Position numbers and translations under genes: made by a program. A stretch of DNA of 64,000 bases from Micromonospora sp. WMMD980. GTDB taxonomy: Bacteria > Actinomycetota > Actinomycetes > Mycobacteriales > Micromonosporaceae. Below the pieces are notes generated by a model, which searched no databases, was not told the origin of the DNA, and was given only the letters and a program-made list of their open reading frames with translations. Position 1 is the stretch's first letter. Each line of letters begins with the position of its first letter. Below are positions 49,670 to 58,931 of this stretch, piece by piece. The DNA is taken from assembly GCF_029626035.1 (NCBI RefSeq), contig NZ_JARUBE010000003.1, positions 2,914,001 to 2,978,000 of the forward strand. Reading direction: 5' to 3'.

Positions 49670-50734
49670 TCACGGCCGATCGGTGGATGTCGAGAACAGA
49701 TCGGGCTCCGGAGGGGTGTCCGCACCAAATGTACCATTCGGTGGCTTGCGGCCCAGATGGTGCCAGGCGGCCCCGGTGGCCACCCGCCCCCGGGGCGTAC
49801 GCGCCAGCAGGCCGGCCCGGACCAGGAACGGCTCGCAGACCTCCTCGACCGTGTCCGGCTGCTCCCCCACCGCCACCGCGAGCGTCGAGACGCCGACCGG
49901 GCCACCCCGGAACGAGTCGACGAGCGCGGTGAGCACCGCCCGGTCCAGCCGGTCCAGGCCGAGCGCGTCGACGTCGTAGACGGTGAGCGCGGCCCGGGCG
50001 GTCTCCAGGTTGACCACCCCGTCGGCACGCACCTCGGCGTAGTCGCGCACCCGGCGCAGCAGCCGGTTGGCGATCCGGGGCGTCCCCCTCGACCGGCCGG
50101 CGATCTCCGCCGCGCCCTCCGGCGTGATCGGCACGCCGAGGATCCGGGCGGAACGGTGCAGCAGCGTCTCCAGGTCGGCCGGGGAGTAGAAGTCGAGGTG
50201 CGCGACGAAGCCGAAGCGGTCACGCATCGGCCCGGTCAGCAGACCGGAGCGGGTGGTGGCGCCGACCAGCGTGAACGGCTCCACGTCGAGCGGGATGGCG
50301 GTCGCGCCCGGGCCCTTGCCCACCACCACGTCGACCCGGAAGTCCTCCATGGCGCTGTAGAGCAGCTCCTCGGCCGGCTTGGCGATCCGGTGGATCTCGT
50401 CGATGAAGAGCACGTCGCCCTCGGCCAGGCTGGTCAGGATCGCGGCCAGGTCGCCGGAGCGCTCGATCGCCGGCCCGCTGGTCACCCGGATCCCGGTGCC
50501 CAGCTCCGCCGCGACGATGTTGGCCAACGTCGTCTTCCCGAGGCCGGGCGGGCCCGACAGCAGGATGTGGTCCGGCGGGGAGCCGCGCCGCATCGCGCCC
50601 TGCAACAGCAGGTCGAGCTGGTCGCGGACCCGGTGCTGGGCGATGAACTCGCCGAGCCGCTTCGGCCGGACGCTGGCCTCCGCGTCCAGCTCGGCGTCGC
50701 TGACGTACGCCGAGACCAGGTTCTCACCCGTCAT
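49670..50734 (-). CDS. ruvB: Holliday junction branch migration DNA helicase RuvB
   Basis: The 354-residue AAA+ motor has Walker [16 protein letters not shown], Walker [28 protein letters not shown] and the C-terminal winged-helix region [18 protein letters not shown]. The C-terminal extension (residues 325 onward) is low complexity. It works with RuvA to migrate junctions. Its start overlaps the ruvA stop by four bases. Confidence 0.96.
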   Translation of the reverse strand: MTGENLVSAYVSDAELDAEASVRPKRLGEFIAQHRVRDQLDLLLQGAMRRGSPPDHILLSGPPGLGKTTLANIVAAELGTGIRVTSGPAIERSGDLAAILTSLAEGDVLFIDEIHRIAKPAEELLYSAMEDFRVDVVVGKGPGATAIPLDVEPFTLVGATTRSGLLTGPMRDRFGFVAHLDFYSPADLETLLHRSARILGVPITPEGAAEIAGRSRGTPRIANRLLRRVRDYAEVRADGVVNLETARAALTVYDVDALGLDRLDRAVLTALVDSFRGGPVGVSTLAVAVGEQPDTVEEVCEPFLVRAGLLARTPRGRVATGAAWHHLGRKPPNGTFGADTPPEPDLFSTSTDRP

Positions 50735-51333
50735 CGGGTCCGGCCCAGGAGGCGGATCGCCTGCTTGAGCAGGACCGGCACCGGCGGCGTGGCGCCGTCG
50801 ACGGTCTCGGCGACCGCGGCCACCGCCTGCTCCGCCTGGGCGGCCGACCAGCCGAGCCCGACCAGCGCCTGGCGCACCTGCTCCGGCCAGGCGCCGGCGG
50901 TCACCCCGGCCGCGCCGTCCGGGCCGATCGCCACCGGGCCGACCCGGTCACGCAGCTCCAGCACGAGCCGCTCGGCGCCCTTCTTGCCGATCCCGGGCAC
51001 CCGGGTCAGCGCGGCGGTGTCCGCGTTGGCGATGGCCTTGCGGACCGCGTCGGGGGTGTGCACGGCGAGCACCGCCTGGGCCAGCCGGGGCCCCACCCCG
51101 CTTGCGGTCTGGAGCAGTTCGAAGAGCTGCTTGGCGTCGTCGTCGGCGAAGCCGTAGAGGGTGAGCGAGTCCTCCCGGACCACCAGGCTGGTAGCGAGCC
51201 GGGCCGGCTGGCCGACCCGCAGGTCGGCGATGGTGCCGGGAGCGCACTGCACGGCGAGGCCGATGCCGCCCACCTCCACCACGGCATGGTCCGGACCGGT
51301 CGCGGTCACCGTGCCGCGCACACTCGCGATCAT
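50731..51333 (-). CDS. ruvA: Holliday junction branch migration protein RuvA
   Basis: The 200-residue protein has an N-terminal OB fold ([20 protein letters not shown]), two helix-hairpin-helix motifs ([31 protein letters not shown]) and a C-terminal domain ([17 protein letters not shown]) that contacts RuvB. It tetramerises on junction DNA. ATG at 51333 overlaps the ruvC stop by four bases. The longer reading frame through ruvC is rejected. Confidence 0.95.
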   Translation of the reverse strand: MIASVRGTVTATGPDHAVVEVGGIGLAVQCAPGTIADLRVGQPARLATSLVVREDSLTLYGFADDDAKQLFELLQTASGVGPRLAQAVLAVHTPDAVRKAIANADTAALTRVPGIGKKGAERLVLELRDRVGPVAIGPDGAAGVTAGAWPEQVRQALVGLGWSAAQAEQAVAAVAETVDGATPPVPVLLKQAIRLLGRTR

Positions 51334-51860
51334 CGTCGCACCCCTCCTCGTCGGGCCTGGTCGGCCGCCGCGGCCAGCTTGGACCGGGTGCCGCCGCGCC
51401 AGACATGGCAGATGGCCAGCGCCAGCGCGTCGGCGGCGTCGGCCGGCTTCGGCGGCTCGGCCAGGCGCAGCAGCCGGGTGACCATGGCGGTCATCTGCTT
51501 CTTGTCCGCCTGACCGGAACCGGTCACCGCCGCCTTCACCTCGCTCGGCGTGTAGGTCGTCACCGGCAGCCCGGCGCGCGCGCCGGCCAGCACCGCCACG
51601 CCGCTGGCCTGCGCGGTGCCCATCACGGTACGCACGTTGTGCTGGCTGAACACGCGCTCCACCGCCACCGCGTCCGGCCGGTGCTCGACGACCAGGTCGG
51701 TGAGCGAGCGGTCCAGGTGCAGCAGGCGCAGCGGCAGCTCGTCGGCCGGATCGGTGTAGACGACGTAGTAGGCGATCAGGGTGCACGGGCGGCCCGGCAC
51801 GCCCTCGACCACGCCGACCCCGCACCGGGTCAGCCCCGGGTCGACGCCCAGCACGCGCAC
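51330..51860 (-). CDS. ruvC: Crossover junction endodeoxyribonuclease RuvC
   Basis: The 176-residue nuclease starts [20 protein letters not shown] with the first catalytic aspartate and continues with [18 protein letters not shown] (glutamate) and [15 protein letters not shown] (two further aspartates). It resolves Holliday junctions held by RuvAB. GTG at 51860 follows GGAGGAGG. The yebC-type gene often found upstream of ruvC in other actinobacteria is absent; a 182-base divergent gap separates it from the dehydrogenase gene. Confidence 0.95.
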   Translation of the reverse strand: MRVLGVDPGLTRCGVGVVEGVPGRPCTLIAYYVVYTDPADELPLRLLHLDRSLTDLVVEHRPDAVAVERVFSQHNVRTVMGTAQASGVAVLAGARAGLPVTTYTPSEVKAAVTGSGQADKKQMTAMVTRLLRLAEPPKPADAADALALAICHVWRGGTRSKLAAAADQARRGGVRR

Positions 51861-52042
51861 GCCGCCTCCTCCCCGAGCCGCCAGCAGTACGTGTGTTCGA
51901 CACACCCTACTGGTGCCTCCGGGCGGCCGGACGGGCGGACACGCCGGGGACGATCGGCGCGGCACGCACCACACACCGGGGCGGTCGAGTATGTGTCGCC
52001 GCCCCATGTGCCCGGGACCACACGCCTCGTAACTTCTGCGCC

Positions 52043-52825
52043 ATGACGGCAGAACCCGTGGCGGTCCCCCACGTCGTACACGTCGACCTCTCCGGTCGCC
52101 ACGCCCTGGTGACCGGTGGTGGCAGCGGCATCGGCCGGGCCTGCGCCCTGCGCCTGGCGGCGGCCGGCGCCTCGGTCGTGGTGCTGGACCGCAACGTGGA
52201 GGCGGCCAAGGCGGTGGCCGCCGAGGCCGGCGGTCGGGCCGAGGGGATCGACCTGGCTGATCCGGCGGCGGTGGACCGGCTCGACGTGGACGCCGACATC
52301 GTGGTGAACAACGCCGGGTTGCAGCACGTCGCCCCGGTGCAGGACTTCCCGGTCGAGCGTTTCGAGTACATCCAGCGGGTGATGGTGGAGGCACCGTTCC
52401 TGCTCATCCGTCGGGCGCTGCCCCGGATGTACGCCAACGGCTGGGGCCGGATCGTCAACATCTCCTCGGTGCACGGGCTGCGCGCCTCGCCGTTCAAGGC
52501 GGCGTACGTCTCGGCGAAACACGCCCTGGAGGGCCTGTCCAAGGTGGTGGCGCTGGAGGGCGCCGCGCACGGGGTGACGGCCAACTGCATCAACCCGGCG
52601 TACGTGCGGACCGCGCTGGTGGAGAGCCAGATCGCCGACCAGGCGGCCAGCCACGGCATCGGCGAGGACGAGGTGATCGAGAAGATCATGCTGGCCCGGG
52701 CCGCGATCAAACGGCTGATCGAGCCGGAGGAGGTGGCCGAGCTGGTGGCGTACCTGTGCGCGCCGCCGGCCGCGTTCCTCACCGGCGCCTCGATCGCCCT
52801 CGACGGGGGCTGGACGGCGAACTAG
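52043..52825 (+). CDS. 3-Hydroxybutyrate dehydrogenase-like short-chain dehydrogenase
   Basis: The 260-residue classical SDR has the NAD loop [24 protein letters not shown] with the HBDH-like substrate segment, [10 protein letters not shown], the catalytic [14 protein letters not shown], and [14 protein letters not shown]. These suggest D-3-hydroxybutyrate dehydrogenase. ATG at 52043 lacks a ribosome binding site; TAACTT lies 13 bases upstream, so a leaderless transcript is possible. It is followed after 14 bases by a PucR-type regulator, probably its activator. Confidence 0.88.
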   Translation: MTAEPVAVPHVVHVDLSGRHALVTGGGSGIGRACALRLAAAGASVVVLDRNVEAAKAVAAEAGGRAEGIDLADPAAVDRLDVDADIVVNNAGLQHVAPVQDFPVERFEYIQRVMVEAPFLLIRRALPRMYANGWGRIVNISSVHGLRASPFKAAYVSAKHALEGLSKVVALEGAAHGVTANCINPAYVRTALVESQIADQAASHGIGEDEVIEKIMLARAAIKRLIEPEEVAELVAYLCAPPAAFLTGASIALDGGWTAN

Positions 52826-52839
52826 TGGGGCCGCGCACA

Positions 52840-54759
52840 ATGTCGGTCATGTCGTCGCCGGTGGAGTTCCTGGAACTGCTGGCGCGCGAGGCCGCCGCGG
52901 TCGAGTTCGAGGGCCCGCTGGTCGCCGCGCGCGCCGCCGGCCTGCCCGCCGACCGGCTGGCCGAGCTGGAGCAGGCGAAGGTGGTGGCGCTGCGGGTCCG
53001 GGCGCTGCTGGAGCGGCGGCGTCGCCGGGAGACCGAGCTGTCCGGTCTCTACGACACCGCCAGCGACCTGGCCGGGCTGCGCGACCTGGACGACGTGCTG
53101 CGGGCGATCGTGCACCGAGCGCGGATCCTGCTCGGCACCGACGTGGCCTACATGACGCTCAACGACGACGAGCGCGGCGACACCTACATGCGGGTCACCG
53201 ACGGGTCGATCTCGGCCCGGTTCCAGCGGCTGCGACTGGAGATGGGTGACGGTCTGGGCGGGCTGGTGGCGCAGACCGGCACCCCGTACGTCACCTCGAA
53301 CTACCAGGAGGACGACCGGTTCAAGCACACCGGGGAGATCGACGGCGGGGTGGGCGAGGAGGGCCTGGTGGCCATCCTCGGGGTGCCGCTGCGGCTCGGC
53401 TCCAGCGTCATCGGTGTGCTCTACGCGGCCAACCGCTCGGCCCGCCCGTTCGCCCGGGAGGAGGTGTCGTTGCTGGTCTCGCTGGGCGCGCACGCGGCGG
53501 TGGCGATCGACACCGCCCGGCTGCTGGCGGAGACCCGGGCGGCGCTGGCGGAGCTGTCGGCGGCGAACGGCACGATCCGGGCGCACAGCAGCTCGGTGGA
53601 GCGGGCCGCCGCCGCGCACGATCGGATGACCGCGCTGGTGGTGCGCGGCGGCGGGATGGAGGACGTGGCCGCGGCGGTGACCGAGGTGCTCGGCGGGGCG
53701 CTGCTGGCGCTGGACGCCGAGGGCCGCCGGCTGGCCCGGGTGGGTGAGATCGAGGAGCCGGACCGGGCGGACATCGTGGAGGCGGTCGCCGCGTCGCGCA
53801 CCGAAGGGCGCAGCGTGCGACGCGGTCCGCTCTGGTACGCGGCGGTGGTGGCCGGCGCGGAGAACCTGGGCGCGCTGGTGCTGCGCCCGGACGACGAGCT
53901 GGTCGACGCCGACCAGCGGATCCTGGAGCGGGCCGCGCTGGTGACCGCGTTGCTGCTGCTGTTCCGCCGCACGGTGGCCGAGGCGGAGGGTCGGGTCCGG
54001 GGCGAGCTGCTGGACGACCTGATCGCCCGACCGTTGCGGGACACCGACGCGCTGCGCAGCCGGGCCCGCCGGATCGGGGTCAACCTGGACGCGCCGCACG
54101 TGCTGGTGGCGGTCGGCGACGACGCGTTCGCCGAGACCGGTTCGGCCCGGCAACGGGTCCTCTCCTGGGCCACCACGTACGCCTCGACGCGGGGTGGGTT
54201 GGCGGCGGCGCGCGACGGGCGGGTGGTGCTGATGTTGCCCGGGCAGGAGGCTGGCGGGGCGGCCCGCGCGGTGGCCCGGGACCTGTCCCGGGTGACCGGC
54301 CGGCCGGTGACCGCCGGCGCGAGCGGGCCGTCGACCGGCCCGGCGTCGCTGGCGGTGACGTTCGCCGAGGCCGAGCGGTGCCTGACCGCGATGGGCGCGC
54401 TGGGCCGGGCCGGGCAGGGGGCGAGCACCGCGGAGCTGGGCTTCGTCGGGCTGCTGCTGGGCGCGGTCGGCGACGCCGGCGACCGGGACGTGAGCGGGTT
54501 CCTCACCGCCACGGTCGGGCCGGTGGTCGACTACGACGCGCGGCGGGGCACCGCGCTGGTGAAGACGCTGGAGGCGTACTTCGGGGTGGGCGGCAGCCTG
54601 GCCCGGGCGGCCGAGCTGTTGCACGTGCACGTGAACACCGTGACGCAGCGGCTGGAGCGGGTCGGTCAGCTACTCGGCGCCGACTGGCAGAAGCCGGAGC
54701 GGGCGCTCGAGGTGCAGCTCGCGCTGCGTCTGCACCGGCTGCGCACGCCCGCGCCCTGA
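52840..54759 (+). CDS. GAF and PucR-type helix-turn-helix transcriptional regulator
   Basis: The 639-residue protein has an N-terminal helix pair, a GAF domain (about residues 70-230, with DVLRAIVHRARILLGTDVAY and GVPLRLGSSVIGVLYAANR), a central region, and a C-terminal PucR/CdaR HTH with TLEAYFGVGGSLARAAELLH and HVNTVTQRLERVGQLL. These regulate catabolic operons, here probably the adjacent dehydrogenase in response to a small ligand. ATG at 52840 follows GTGGGG. It converges on the TetR gene with six bases between the stops. Confidence 0.9.
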   Translation: MSVMSSPVEFLELLAREAAAVEFEGPLVAARAAGLPADRLAELEQAKVVALRVRALLERRRRRETELSGLYDTASDLAGLRDLDDVLRAIVHRARILLGTDVAYMTLNDDERGDTYMRVTDGSISARFQRLRLEMGDGLGGLVAQTGTPYVTSNYQEDDRFKHTGEIDGGVGEEGLVAILGVPLRLGSSVIGVLYAANRSARPFAREEVSLLVSLGAHAAVAIDTARLLAETRAALAELSAANGTIRAHSSSVERAAAAHDRMTALVVRGGGMEDVAAAVTEVLGGALLALDAEGRRLARVGEIEEPDRADIVEAVAASRTEGRSVRRGPLWYAAVVAGAENLGALVLRPDDELVDADQRILERAALVTALLLLFRRTVAEAEGRVRGELLDDLIARPLRDTDALRSRARRIGVNLDAPHVLVAVGDDAFAETGSARQRVLSWATTYASTRGGLAAARDGRVVLMLPGQEAGGAARAVARDLSRVTGRPVTAGASGPSTGPASLAVTFAEAERCLTAMGALGRAGQGASTAELGFVGLLLGAVGDAGDRDVSGFLTATVGPVVDYDARRGTALVKTLEAYFGVGGSLARAAELLHVHVNTVTQRLERVGQLLGADWQKPERALEVQLALRLHRLRTPAP

Positions 54760-54765
54760 TCCGGG

Positions 54766-55374
54766 TCAGCGGGCGCGCAGGCCGTCCAGGACCGCGTCCA
54801 CGATGCGCTCCGGCAGGAGCCGCTCGTCCGGCCCGGGATGCCAGTGCACCATCCGCTGGGTCAGCATCGGCGCGGTGAGCAGCGCCATGGCCACCTCGAC
54901 GTCGAGGTCGGCGCGTAGCTCGCCGCGCTCGACGGCGCGGCGCAGCACCTCGCGCATCGCCTCCCGCCGGGGCTCGATGATCGCCTCGTAGGCCTGGCGG
55001 TGGGCGGAGCTGCGGCTCACCTCGGGCACCAGGCACGGCATGATCATGCGGGCCCGCGGGTCGACGTGCTGGCCGACGGCGCCGACCAGCAGCACCAGGT
55101 CGTCGCGGACGGAGCGCCCGGCGGTGCGCGGCGGGTCGCCCTTGAGCCGGCGCAACGCGTCCAGCAGCAGCGCCTCCTTGCCGGACCAGCGCCGGTAGAT
55201 GGTGGCCTTGCCGACCCCGGCGCGGGCGGCGATCGCCTCGATGGAGAGCGCCTCGATGGTGCTGCCCTCGGCCAGCAGGTCGAGGGTGGCCTCCACGATC
55301 GCCTCGTCCGCGCGGGTGCTCCGCGGTCGCCCGGGCGACCGCGGAGCATCCGCCGTGGAAGTCATGTCAGACAT
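54766..55374 (-). CDS. TetR-family transcriptional regulator
   Basis: The 202-residue protein has an N-terminal helix-turn-helix (SIEAIAARAGVGKATIYRRW) and a C-terminal ligand domain of the TetR_C type with VEVAMALLTAPMLTQRMVHW. ATG at 55374 is 11 bases from the stop of the DHA2 exporter gene upstream, so it is the downstream partner in a two-gene unit. The palindrome upstream of the exporter is the likely operator. The very long reading frame to 57426 is a shadow. Confidence 0.9.
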   Translation of the reverse strand: MSDMTSTADAPRSPGRPRSTRADEAIVEATLDLLAEGSTIEALSIEAIAARAGVGKATIYRRWSGKEALLLDALRRLKGDPPRTAGRSVRDDLVLLVGAVGQHVDPRARMIMPCLVPEVSRSSAHRQAYEAIIEPRREAMREVLRRAVERGELRADLDVEVAMALLTAPMLTQRMVHWHPGPDERLLPERIVDAVLDGLRAR

Positions 55375-55385
55375 TGTCCACGAAC

Positions 55386-56951
55386 CTAGGCGGTCCCGGC
55401 CAACTCCGGCTCGGTGGCCGGCGTCGAGTCGGGCGCGACCAGGGGCCGACCCGGCATCCAGCGGAACACGATCACCACGCCGAGCGTGGCCACCAGCGCG
55501 GAGATCCCGGCCGCCCAGTGCATCGCCGAGACGAACGAGTCGTTCGCCGCGTCGATCAGCCGGGGCGCGGCCGGGCCGAGCCGGTCGGCGACCGCGTACG
55601 CCCCGGAGACCGACTCCCGGGCCGCGTCGCGGACCGGTGCGGGCAGCGCGGACACCGCCGGGGCGACCTGGTCGCGGTAGACCGCGGAGAGCACCGAGCC
55701 GAGCACCGCCACGCCGAGCGCGCCGGCCACCTGGCGGATCGTGTTGCTGACCGCCGAGCCCACGCCGGCCTTCTCCCGGGGCAGCGCCGACATGATCGAC
55801 TCGGTGGCCGGCGGCATGATGTTGGCCATCCCGGCGCCCTGGAGGAAGCCCAGCGCCGAGAAGATCCAGATCGGCGTGTCCGCGTCGATGAGGACGAACG
55901 CGGCGAGCGCCACGACGGTGAGCAGCAACCCGACCGCGGCGACGGCCCGGCCGCCGTAGCGGCGGACCATCGCGGCGCTGCGCGGCGCGAAGATCAGCTG
56001 CGCGGCCGCGAAGGGCAGGAACAGCAGGCCGCTCTCCAGCGGGCTGTAGCCGCGGACCAGTTGGAGGTAGAACGCGCCGAAGAACATCACGCCCATCGCG
56101 GCGAAGAAGACCAGCCCGACCAGGGCCACCGGGGCGGCGAACCGGGGCACCCGGAACAGCCGCACGTCCAGCGACGGGTGGTCGCTGCGCAGCTCGTGCG
56201 CGACGAACCAGCCGAGCACCGCGAGGCCGCCGACGATCGAGACCCAGACCTGGGGGCGACCGAAGCCGTGCTCGCCGCCGTCGATGATGCCGTAGGTGAG
56301 CGCGACCAGGCCGACCACGGAGAGCAGCACGCCGAGCACGTCCACCCGGCCCGGGGACGGGTCGCGGGACTCGGGGACCAGCAGCGCGACCAGCAGCACG
56401 CCCACCGCCACCACCGGCACGTTGATCAGGAAGACCGAGCCCCACCAGAAGTGCTCCAGCAGCGCGCCGCCGAGCACCGGGCCGATGGCCACGGCGAGGC
56501 CGACCGCGCCGGCCCAGACCCCGATGGCCCGGCCGCGCTCGCGCGGGTCGAAGACGTTGGAGATGATCGAGAGGGTCACCGGCATGATGGCCGCGCCGCC
56601 GACGCCCATCAGGGCCCGGGCGGCGATCAGCTGGCCGGGGTCCTGCGCGTACGCCGACAGCAGTGAGGCCAGCCCGAACAGCGCGAGCCCGAGGATCAGG
56701 AGCCGCCGGCGGCCGAGCCGGTCGCCGAGCACGCCGAACGTGAAGAGCAGCCCGGCGAAGACGAGGGTGTAGGAGTTGATCGCCCACTCCAGCTCGCCCT
56801 GGCTGGCGCCGAGGCCGCGCACCGGGTCGGCGAGGGTGCGCAACGCGACGTTGAGGATGGTGTTGTCGAGGACGACCACGAGGAGGCTGATCACCAGCAC
56901 CCCGAGGATCGCCCACCTCCTCGGGTGTCCGGTGTTCTCGTGCGGTTCCAT
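55386..56951 (-). CDS. DHA2-family MFS exporter (EmrB/QacA type)
   Basis: The 521-residue protein has 14 predicted membrane segments, the DHA2 motif LDNTILNVALRTLAD near the start, GDRLGRRRLLILG in the loop between helices 2 and 3, and GPVLGGALLE for motif C. It should export drugs or toxic metabolites using protons. ATG at 56951 follows GGGGGGAG. A TTCGATACG/CGTATCGAA operator lies 83 bases upstream, and a related CGTATCGTAT sequence lies closer to the start, near 56985. Confidence 0.92.
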   Translation of the reverse strand: MEPHENTGHPRRWAILGVLVISLLVVVLDNTILNVALRTLADPVRGLGASQGELEWAINSYTLVFAGLLFTFGVLGDRLGRRRLLILGLALFGLASLLSAYAQDPGQLIAARALMGVGGAAIMPVTLSIISNVFDPRERGRAIGVWAGAVGLAVAIGPVLGGALLEHFWWGSVFLINVPVVAVGVLLVALLVPESRDPSPGRVDVLGVLLSVVGLVALTYGIIDGGEHGFGRPQVWVSIVGGLAVLGWFVAHELRSDHPSLDVRLFRVPRFAAPVALVGLVFFAAMGVMFFGAFYLQLVRGYSPLESGLLFLPFAAAQLIFAPRSAAMVRRYGGRAVAAVGLLLTVVALAAFVLIDADTPIWIFSALGFLQGAGMANIMPPATESIMSALPREKAGVGSAVSNTIRQVAGALGVAVLGSVLSAVYRDQVAPAVSALPAPVRDAARESVSGAYAVADRLGPAAPRLIDAANDSFVSAMHWAAGISALVATLGVVIVFRWMPGRPLVAPDSTPATEPELAGTA

Positions 56952-57033
56952 TCGGGTTCTCCCCCCGGTTCCCCCGTGTCCAAATACGATACGGGGCAGA
57001 CTCGTAACTCCCGCCGAGCGTAGGTGAGGGAGT

Positions 57034-57060
57034 TTCGATACGGAACCGGTTCGTATCGAA
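57034..57060. promoter_or_regulatory. Palindromic operator upstream of the DHA2 exporter
   Basis: TTCGATACG (57034-57042) and CGTATCGAA (57052-57060) form a perfect 9-bp inverted repeat around GAACCGGTT, itself nearly symmetric. Another CGTATCG-type sequence lies near 56985-56993, closer to the gene. The symmetry and position suit the TetR regulator encoded downstream. Confidence 0.65.
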
Positions 57061-57120
57061 TGTGCGCCAGGTCACGTCGCACGCAGCGTCGCCCAGCCCG
57101 CCGGCCGGCCGGCCAGTTGG

Positions 57121-57172
57121 GTTAAAAGGGGCCCCCTCATCTACCGGAGGCGTTAAGAAGGGGCCCCGCCTT
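57121..57172. repeat. Dispersed GGGGCCC/CTACCGGAGGCGTTAA repeat, copy 2
   Basis: GTTAAAAGGGGCCCCC, then CTACCGGAGGCGTTAA, then GAAGGGGCCCC follow each other. The copies of GTTA(N)nGGGGCCCC begin 31 bases apart. The 3' end of the cobalamin-binding-protein gene lies inside it: the stop is the TAA complementary to GTTAA, and the last codons (GGAPS) come from repeat sequence. Confidence 0.8.
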
Positions 57173-57794
57173 GCAGGCAGGCGGCGGTGGCCTCGGGCAG
57201 GGTGGTGACGTGCCGGGGCGCGGACGGGCCGGGCGGGAACGGCTCGATCCAGCCCGGCCCGGCGGCGAACACGCGGACGCCCGGGAAGTCCCGCCGGAGA
57301 CGGACCAGCCGGTACGCCCGGCCGGTCAGCGGGGCCTGCGACCAGACCACCACCACCCGCGGCCGGGCCCGGGACACCGCGCCGGCCAGCGCCGACCACG
57401 GCAGCGCCGGACCGAGGTGCAGGCAACCCTGGCCCCGCTCGCGCAGCGCCGCGGCCAGGGCGTGCAGCCCGAGACAGTGCGTCTCGTGCTCGGCGCCGGC
57501 GAGCAGCACCCCGCGCGGGGGCAACGGCCGGCCCGGTTCCCGGCGGAAGACGTCCAGCCCGACCCGGACGCCCTCGGACAGGGCGTGCTCCACCGCGATG
57601 TCGGCGGGGCTGTCGCCCCGCAACCCGCCCAGCAGCGGCAGGCAGACCTGCTCCCAGACCGGCGCCACCCCGGCCTCGGCGGCCAGGTCCAGCACCAGCC
57701 CGGCGACCTGGTTGTCGTCCAGGTCCTCGGCGGCGGCGAGGAGCCGCTTACGGGCCGTCTCGGCGGCCCCGGTCGGCATCTTCTCGGTCAGCAA
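57153..57794 (-). CDS. Stand-alone cobalamin-binding-domain protein without helix-turn-helix
   Basis: The 213-residue protein matches the C-terminal sensor half of MerR-family cobalamin photoreceptors (CarH/LitR type): a four-helix part (residues 10-90, with PVWEQVCLPLLGGL and ADIAVEHALSE) and a Rossmann B12 domain with ExHxxG as ETHCLG. The tryptophan of the usual W-x9-EH light-sensing motif is absent (R at that position). No DNA-binding domain is encoded. TTG at 57794 or ATG at 57779 may be the start. The C-terminal residues derive from a dispersed repeat. It may sense cobalamin or act with another protein. Confidence 0.72.
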   Translation of the reverse strand: MLTEKMPTGAAETARKRLLAAAEDLDDNQVAGLVLDLAAEAGVAPVWEQVCLPLLGGLRGDSPADIAVEHALSEGVRVGLDVFRREPGRPLPPRGVLLAGAEHETHCLGLHALAAALRERGQGCLHLGPALPWSALAGAVSRARPRVVVVWSQAPLTGRAYRLVRLRRDFPGVRVFAAGPGWIEPFPPGPSAPRHVTTLPEATAACLQGGAPS

Positions 57795-57795
57795 C

Positions 57796-57836
57796 GGACG
57801 TACCCCCGGGTAGCTCTCCTACCTGGGGGTTCGTCC
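57796..57836. other. 18-bp imperfect inverted repeat upstream of the cobalamin-binding gene
   Basis: GGACGTACCCCCGGGTAG (57796-57813) and CTACCTGGGGGTTCGTCC (57819-57836) pair at 16 of 18 positions with loop CTCTC. It lies between the livM stop (57870) and the probable TTG start at 57794. It could end the ABC transporter transcript or serve as an operator or RNA structure controlling the cobalamin-binding gene. Confidence 0.6.
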
Positions 57837-57869
57837 GGGCGGCCGGATCCGGATGCGCCGGGCGGAAAA

Positions 57870-58931
57870 TCATTCGCGCCGGACGGCTCCCCGCCCCCGG
57901 AGCAGGTGGGCGACAGTGCCCCACAGGCCCCGCCGGAACAGCAGCACGACCAGCACGAAGATGCCGCCGGTGACCAGCCCGATGGCCTCGAACCCGGAGA
58001 ACGACAGCCAGTCCTCCAGCCGGACCACGAGCGCCGCGCCGAGCACGCCGCCCCACAATGTGCCGATGCCGCCGAGCACCACCACGATCACCGCCTTGCC
58101 GGAGGTGGTCCAGTGCAGCACGTCGAGGGAGACGAACCGGTGGCCGACCGCGAAGAGCCCGCCGCCGAGCCCGGCCAGGAAGCCGGAGAGCACGAACGCG
58201 GTCAGCTTGTAGCGGTGCACCGGGTAGCCCAGCGCGCGGGCCCGGGCCGGGTTGTCCCGGATGCCGACCAGCACCCGACCGAACGGCGAGTGCACGATCC
58301 GCCAGGCCGCGAACAGGCCGAGCAGCACGATCGGCAGGATCGCGTAGTAGAAGTAGTAGTCGTCGGTGAGGTCGGCGCCGAAGAACGCGCGGGGCACGCC
58401 CTGCAGGCCGTTCTCGCCTTGGGTGACCGAGCGCCACTCGTTGGCCACGTAGTAGACCATCTGCGCGAACGCCAGGGTGACCATGGCGAAGTAGATCCCG
58501 GTGCGCTTCACCGCCAGGTAGCCGATCGGCAGCGCGAGCAGCGCCGCGCCCAGCGCCCCGGCCAGCACCGCGGCCGGGAAGGGCAGGCCGGCGTGGATCG
58601 CGACCAGCCCGGTCAGGTAGGCCGAGGTGCCCCAGAACGCGGCGTGCCCGAACGACATCAGCCCGGTGAAGCCGAGCAGCAGGTCCACCGAGACGGCGAA
58701 CAGCGCCCAGCACAGGATGTCCACGGCGACCGCCGGGTAGAGGCCGTTGGGCAGCCAGAGCGCGACCAGCAGACCGGCGGCCAGCAGCGCGTACCGGACC
58801 CAGCCGGGCGCCCGGGCCACGGCGAGCAGCCCGGACCGGGCCGATGGGGCCTTGGTGTCCATCGTCGCGGTCATGCCGAGCCGACCGGGCATGCTCTCAC
58901 GGCCCTCGCTCCGCTCGGTGCGTTCGGTCAT
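57870..58931 (-). CDS. livM: Branched-chain amino acid-type ABC transporter permease (LivM)
   Basis: The 353-residue protein has about ten hydrophobic segments and the LivM pattern GFTGLMSFGHAAFWGTSAYL and GKAVIVVVLGGIGTLWGGVLG. With LivH it forms the membrane channel of a branched-chain-amino-acid-type importer. The first 40 residues are a variable extension. The start overlaps the livH stop by four bases. Substrate is uncertain. Confidence 0.9.
   Translation of the reverse strand: MTERTERSEGRESMPGRLGMTATMDTKAPSARSGLLAVARAPGWVRYALLAAGLLVALWLPNGLYPAVAVDILCWALFAVSVDLLLGFTGLMSFGHAAFWGTSAYLTGLVAIHAGLPFPAAVLAGALGAALLALPIGYLAVKRTGIYFAMVTLAFAQMVYYVANEWRSVTQGENGLQGVPRAFFGADLTDDYYFYYAILPIVLLGLFAAWRIVHSPFGRVLVGIRDNPARARALGYPVHRYKLTAFVLSGFLAGLGGGLFAVGHRFVSLDVLHWTTSGKAVIVVVLGGIGTLWGGVLGAALVVRLEDWLSFSGFEAIGLVTGGIFVLVVLLFRRGLWGTVAHLLRGRGAVRRE

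Noticed and set aside
54766..57426. An 886-residue minus-strand frame covering the TetR gene and the exporter
   Set aside because: Only its last 202 codons match a protein family. The rest is out of frame with the clear MFS gene and is Arg/Gly/Pro-rich.
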